31,386 bases of DNA, taken from contig JAUUZA010000004.1 in the NCBI GenBank assembly GCA_030590165.1, forward strand, positions 1 through 31,386, given 5' to 3'. Both the position numbers and the translations under genes were made by a program. Source of the DNA: Candidatus Altarchaeota archaeon (GTDB lineage: Archaea > SpSt-1190). The notes beneath the pieces were generated by a model. The model made no database searches, was not told the DNA's origin, and was given only the letters and a program-made list of their open reading frames with translations. Shown one piece after another: positions 30,346 through 31,386 of the stretch (its first letter is position 1; each line of letters opens with the position of its first letter).

Positions 30346-31386
30346 TTATGAGTTTTGGTATGATTGATAAAGAGTACTGATTTCGTCCGAATCAAGAGCC
30401 CGAGTATAAATTCTTACCTCGTCAATAGTCCCATTAAAATTCCCTGAAGCAGACAAGCCACCAATATCTGCGGAAGTAAATGGCTCAAGTGTACCCTTAA
30501 ATGTATCACTTTGAGCATAAAGTGACCCATCAAGATAAACATTCATTGTTGTTGAATTCAAAACCCCAGTATAATAATACCAAACATCTTTTTGAAAGGG
30601 ATAATTTACATTGAAAGTAAATCCATGCCCAGTCGTATTAAATGGTTTAAAAATTGGACCACTAGCATCATAAAATCCTGTTTCCAAAGAGCTGGCAGCT
30701 CCATATAACCTTACAAAATAATGCCACCAAGAAACATTTTCTTGATTAGTATCAATGAATGGTTTTACCCAAAAAGCCACAGTAAAATCAGAAAGAGAAC
30801 TAACTGACATATCATCCACCCTTACTCTTCTATAATTACCATTATATGTAAAATTCAAGGCATTTCCAACCTTTCCAGAAACAAAACCTGCAGAATAAAT
30901 TATTCCATTAGTTTTACTATTACTCCTATCATAAGTCGTTGTTCCTGAACTCTCATCAAAAGGTAAATATAAAATCATATGTGGGTCATTGAATGGCCTA
31001 CAATATTCACTTATTCTCCAATTCTTTGCCGAGAGAGTTACAAGATATCGTTCACTCGGGTCAAATAAAAATGGAAAATAAACTCTTCCAGAATTGGTAA
31101 AAGACACATTCACAAATCCTTCTGACATCATTTCACCTGTGTCTTTTTCAACAGAATAATATGCCTGACTATTTACCCTTTCCTGACCTTGACTTAAACT
31201 AAGTCCCATATATCCATACCCATCATAACAAATTAGAGTTAAAAATTTTGGAGCAATATCCAATTCAATCATTTGTTCTTCACCCTTTGAAACAAGAGTA
31301 GTTTCAGTTCGTTTCAAATAAGTAAATAAAACACCAGCTGACGACACAGTTATTAAAACTAAAACAATAATTGTAATTGCAGCCGT
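30346..31386 (-). CDS. Pilin-like plus LamG surface protein, N-terminus beyond window
   Basis: A paralogue of the downstream gene. The frame stays open to the window edge: the residues before 31347 read TAAITIIVLVLITV, a pilin-type hydrophobic helix, so only a few N-terminal residues are missing. The Cys-bearing domain (LTLICYDGYGYMGL, KNWRISEYCR) and LamG domain (MILYLPFDESSGTTTYD, FTVAFWVKPF, KDVWYYYTGVLNSTTMNVYLDGSLYA, NGTIDEVRIYTRALDSDEI) align in order with the neighbour. It lacks the neighbour's Cys/Pro tail. Likely a surface adhesin. Confidence 0.78.
   Translation of the reverse strand, partial: TAAITIIVLVLITVSSAGVLFTYLKRTETTLVSKGEEQMIELDIAPKFLTLICYDGYGYMGLSLSQGQERVNSQAYYSVEKDTGEMMSEGFVNVSFTNSGRVYFPFLFDPSERYLVTLSAKNWRISEYCRPFNDPHMILYLPFDESSGTTTYDRSNSKTNGIIYSAGFVSGKVGNALNFTYNGNYRRVRVDDMSVSSLSDFTVAFWVKPFIDTNQENVSWWHYFVRLYGAASSLETGFYDASGPIFKPFNTTGHGFTFNVNYPFQKDVWYYYTGVLNSTTMNVYLDGSLYAQSDTFKGTLEPFTSADIGGLSASGNFNGTIDEVRIYTRALDSDEISTLYQSYQNS

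Overview
This is an AT-rich, densely packed archaeal chromosome segment. The archaeal assignment rests on aEF1A, aIF2-beta, ABCE1/Rli1, archaeal DnaG-type primase, Trm10, uS10, eS26, an archaeal-type HisRS, a HerA-like ATPase, tRNAs without an encoded CCA end, and TATA-box promoters. Many short proteins of no recognisable family, tight overlaps, and surface proteins with pilin-like N-termini suggest a reduced-genome DPANN lineage (Woesearchaeota/Pacearchaeota-like). That lineage call is inference.

Layout. 1-5500: a partial secreted protein, a DUF167 gene overlapping a class II glutamine amidotransferase, a membrane-anchored NERD protein, an orphan, the ribosome-recycling ATPase ABCE1, an HD-domain nucleotidase and another orphan. 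5500-9200: translation genes (uS10, EF1A, aIF2-beta) and a ThiI-like protein that has lost its PP-loop. 9300-13100: glmS, trm10 and hisS. 13000-15550: two orphans, a DUF63 membrane protein, a PIN-domain RNase and a small membrane protein. 15541-19100: a dnaG - eS26 - HerA-like ATPase operon, a possible DUF3467 protein and a CYTH protein. 19200-22230: tRNA-Arg, a glyA - ThyX-like thymidylate operon, then tRNA-Lys, tRNA-Ala and tRNA-Thr. 22258-23752: Nudix, an orphan, parvulin and a short RlmH-like protein. 23749-31386: mostly cell-surface genes (repeat coiled-coil protein, sequon-rich surface protein, transglutaminase-like protein, lipoprotein alpha/beta hydrolase, secreted Cys protein, two pilin-LamG paralogues). 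This stretch is interrupted by two small paralogues and a tRNA-Leu/tRNA-Phe pair embedded in a family of hairpin elements.

Expression logic read from the sequence. Most isolated genes have a TTTAAA- or TATA-like box centred about 23-26 nt upstream of an ATG or GTG, as expected for leaderless mRNAs; I used this to revise several start codons. Four divergent gene pairs share one palindromic box. EF1A and DnaG are the exceptions: they carry nearly the same short Shine-Dalgarno leader. Genes inside operons are joined by ATGA or GTGA stop/start overlaps, and three convergent pairs share a palindromic TTAA that is a stop codon on both strands.

Most novel items: the CAAGCTTTT...AAAAGCTTG hairpin family abutting the 3' ends of tRNA-Leu and tRNA-Phe; the bidirectional palindromic promoters; the PP-loop-less ThiI homologue; the long ThyX-like protein with a Cys tail beside glyA; and a lipoprotein alpha/beta hydrolase whose nucleophile and histidine positions are both changed.
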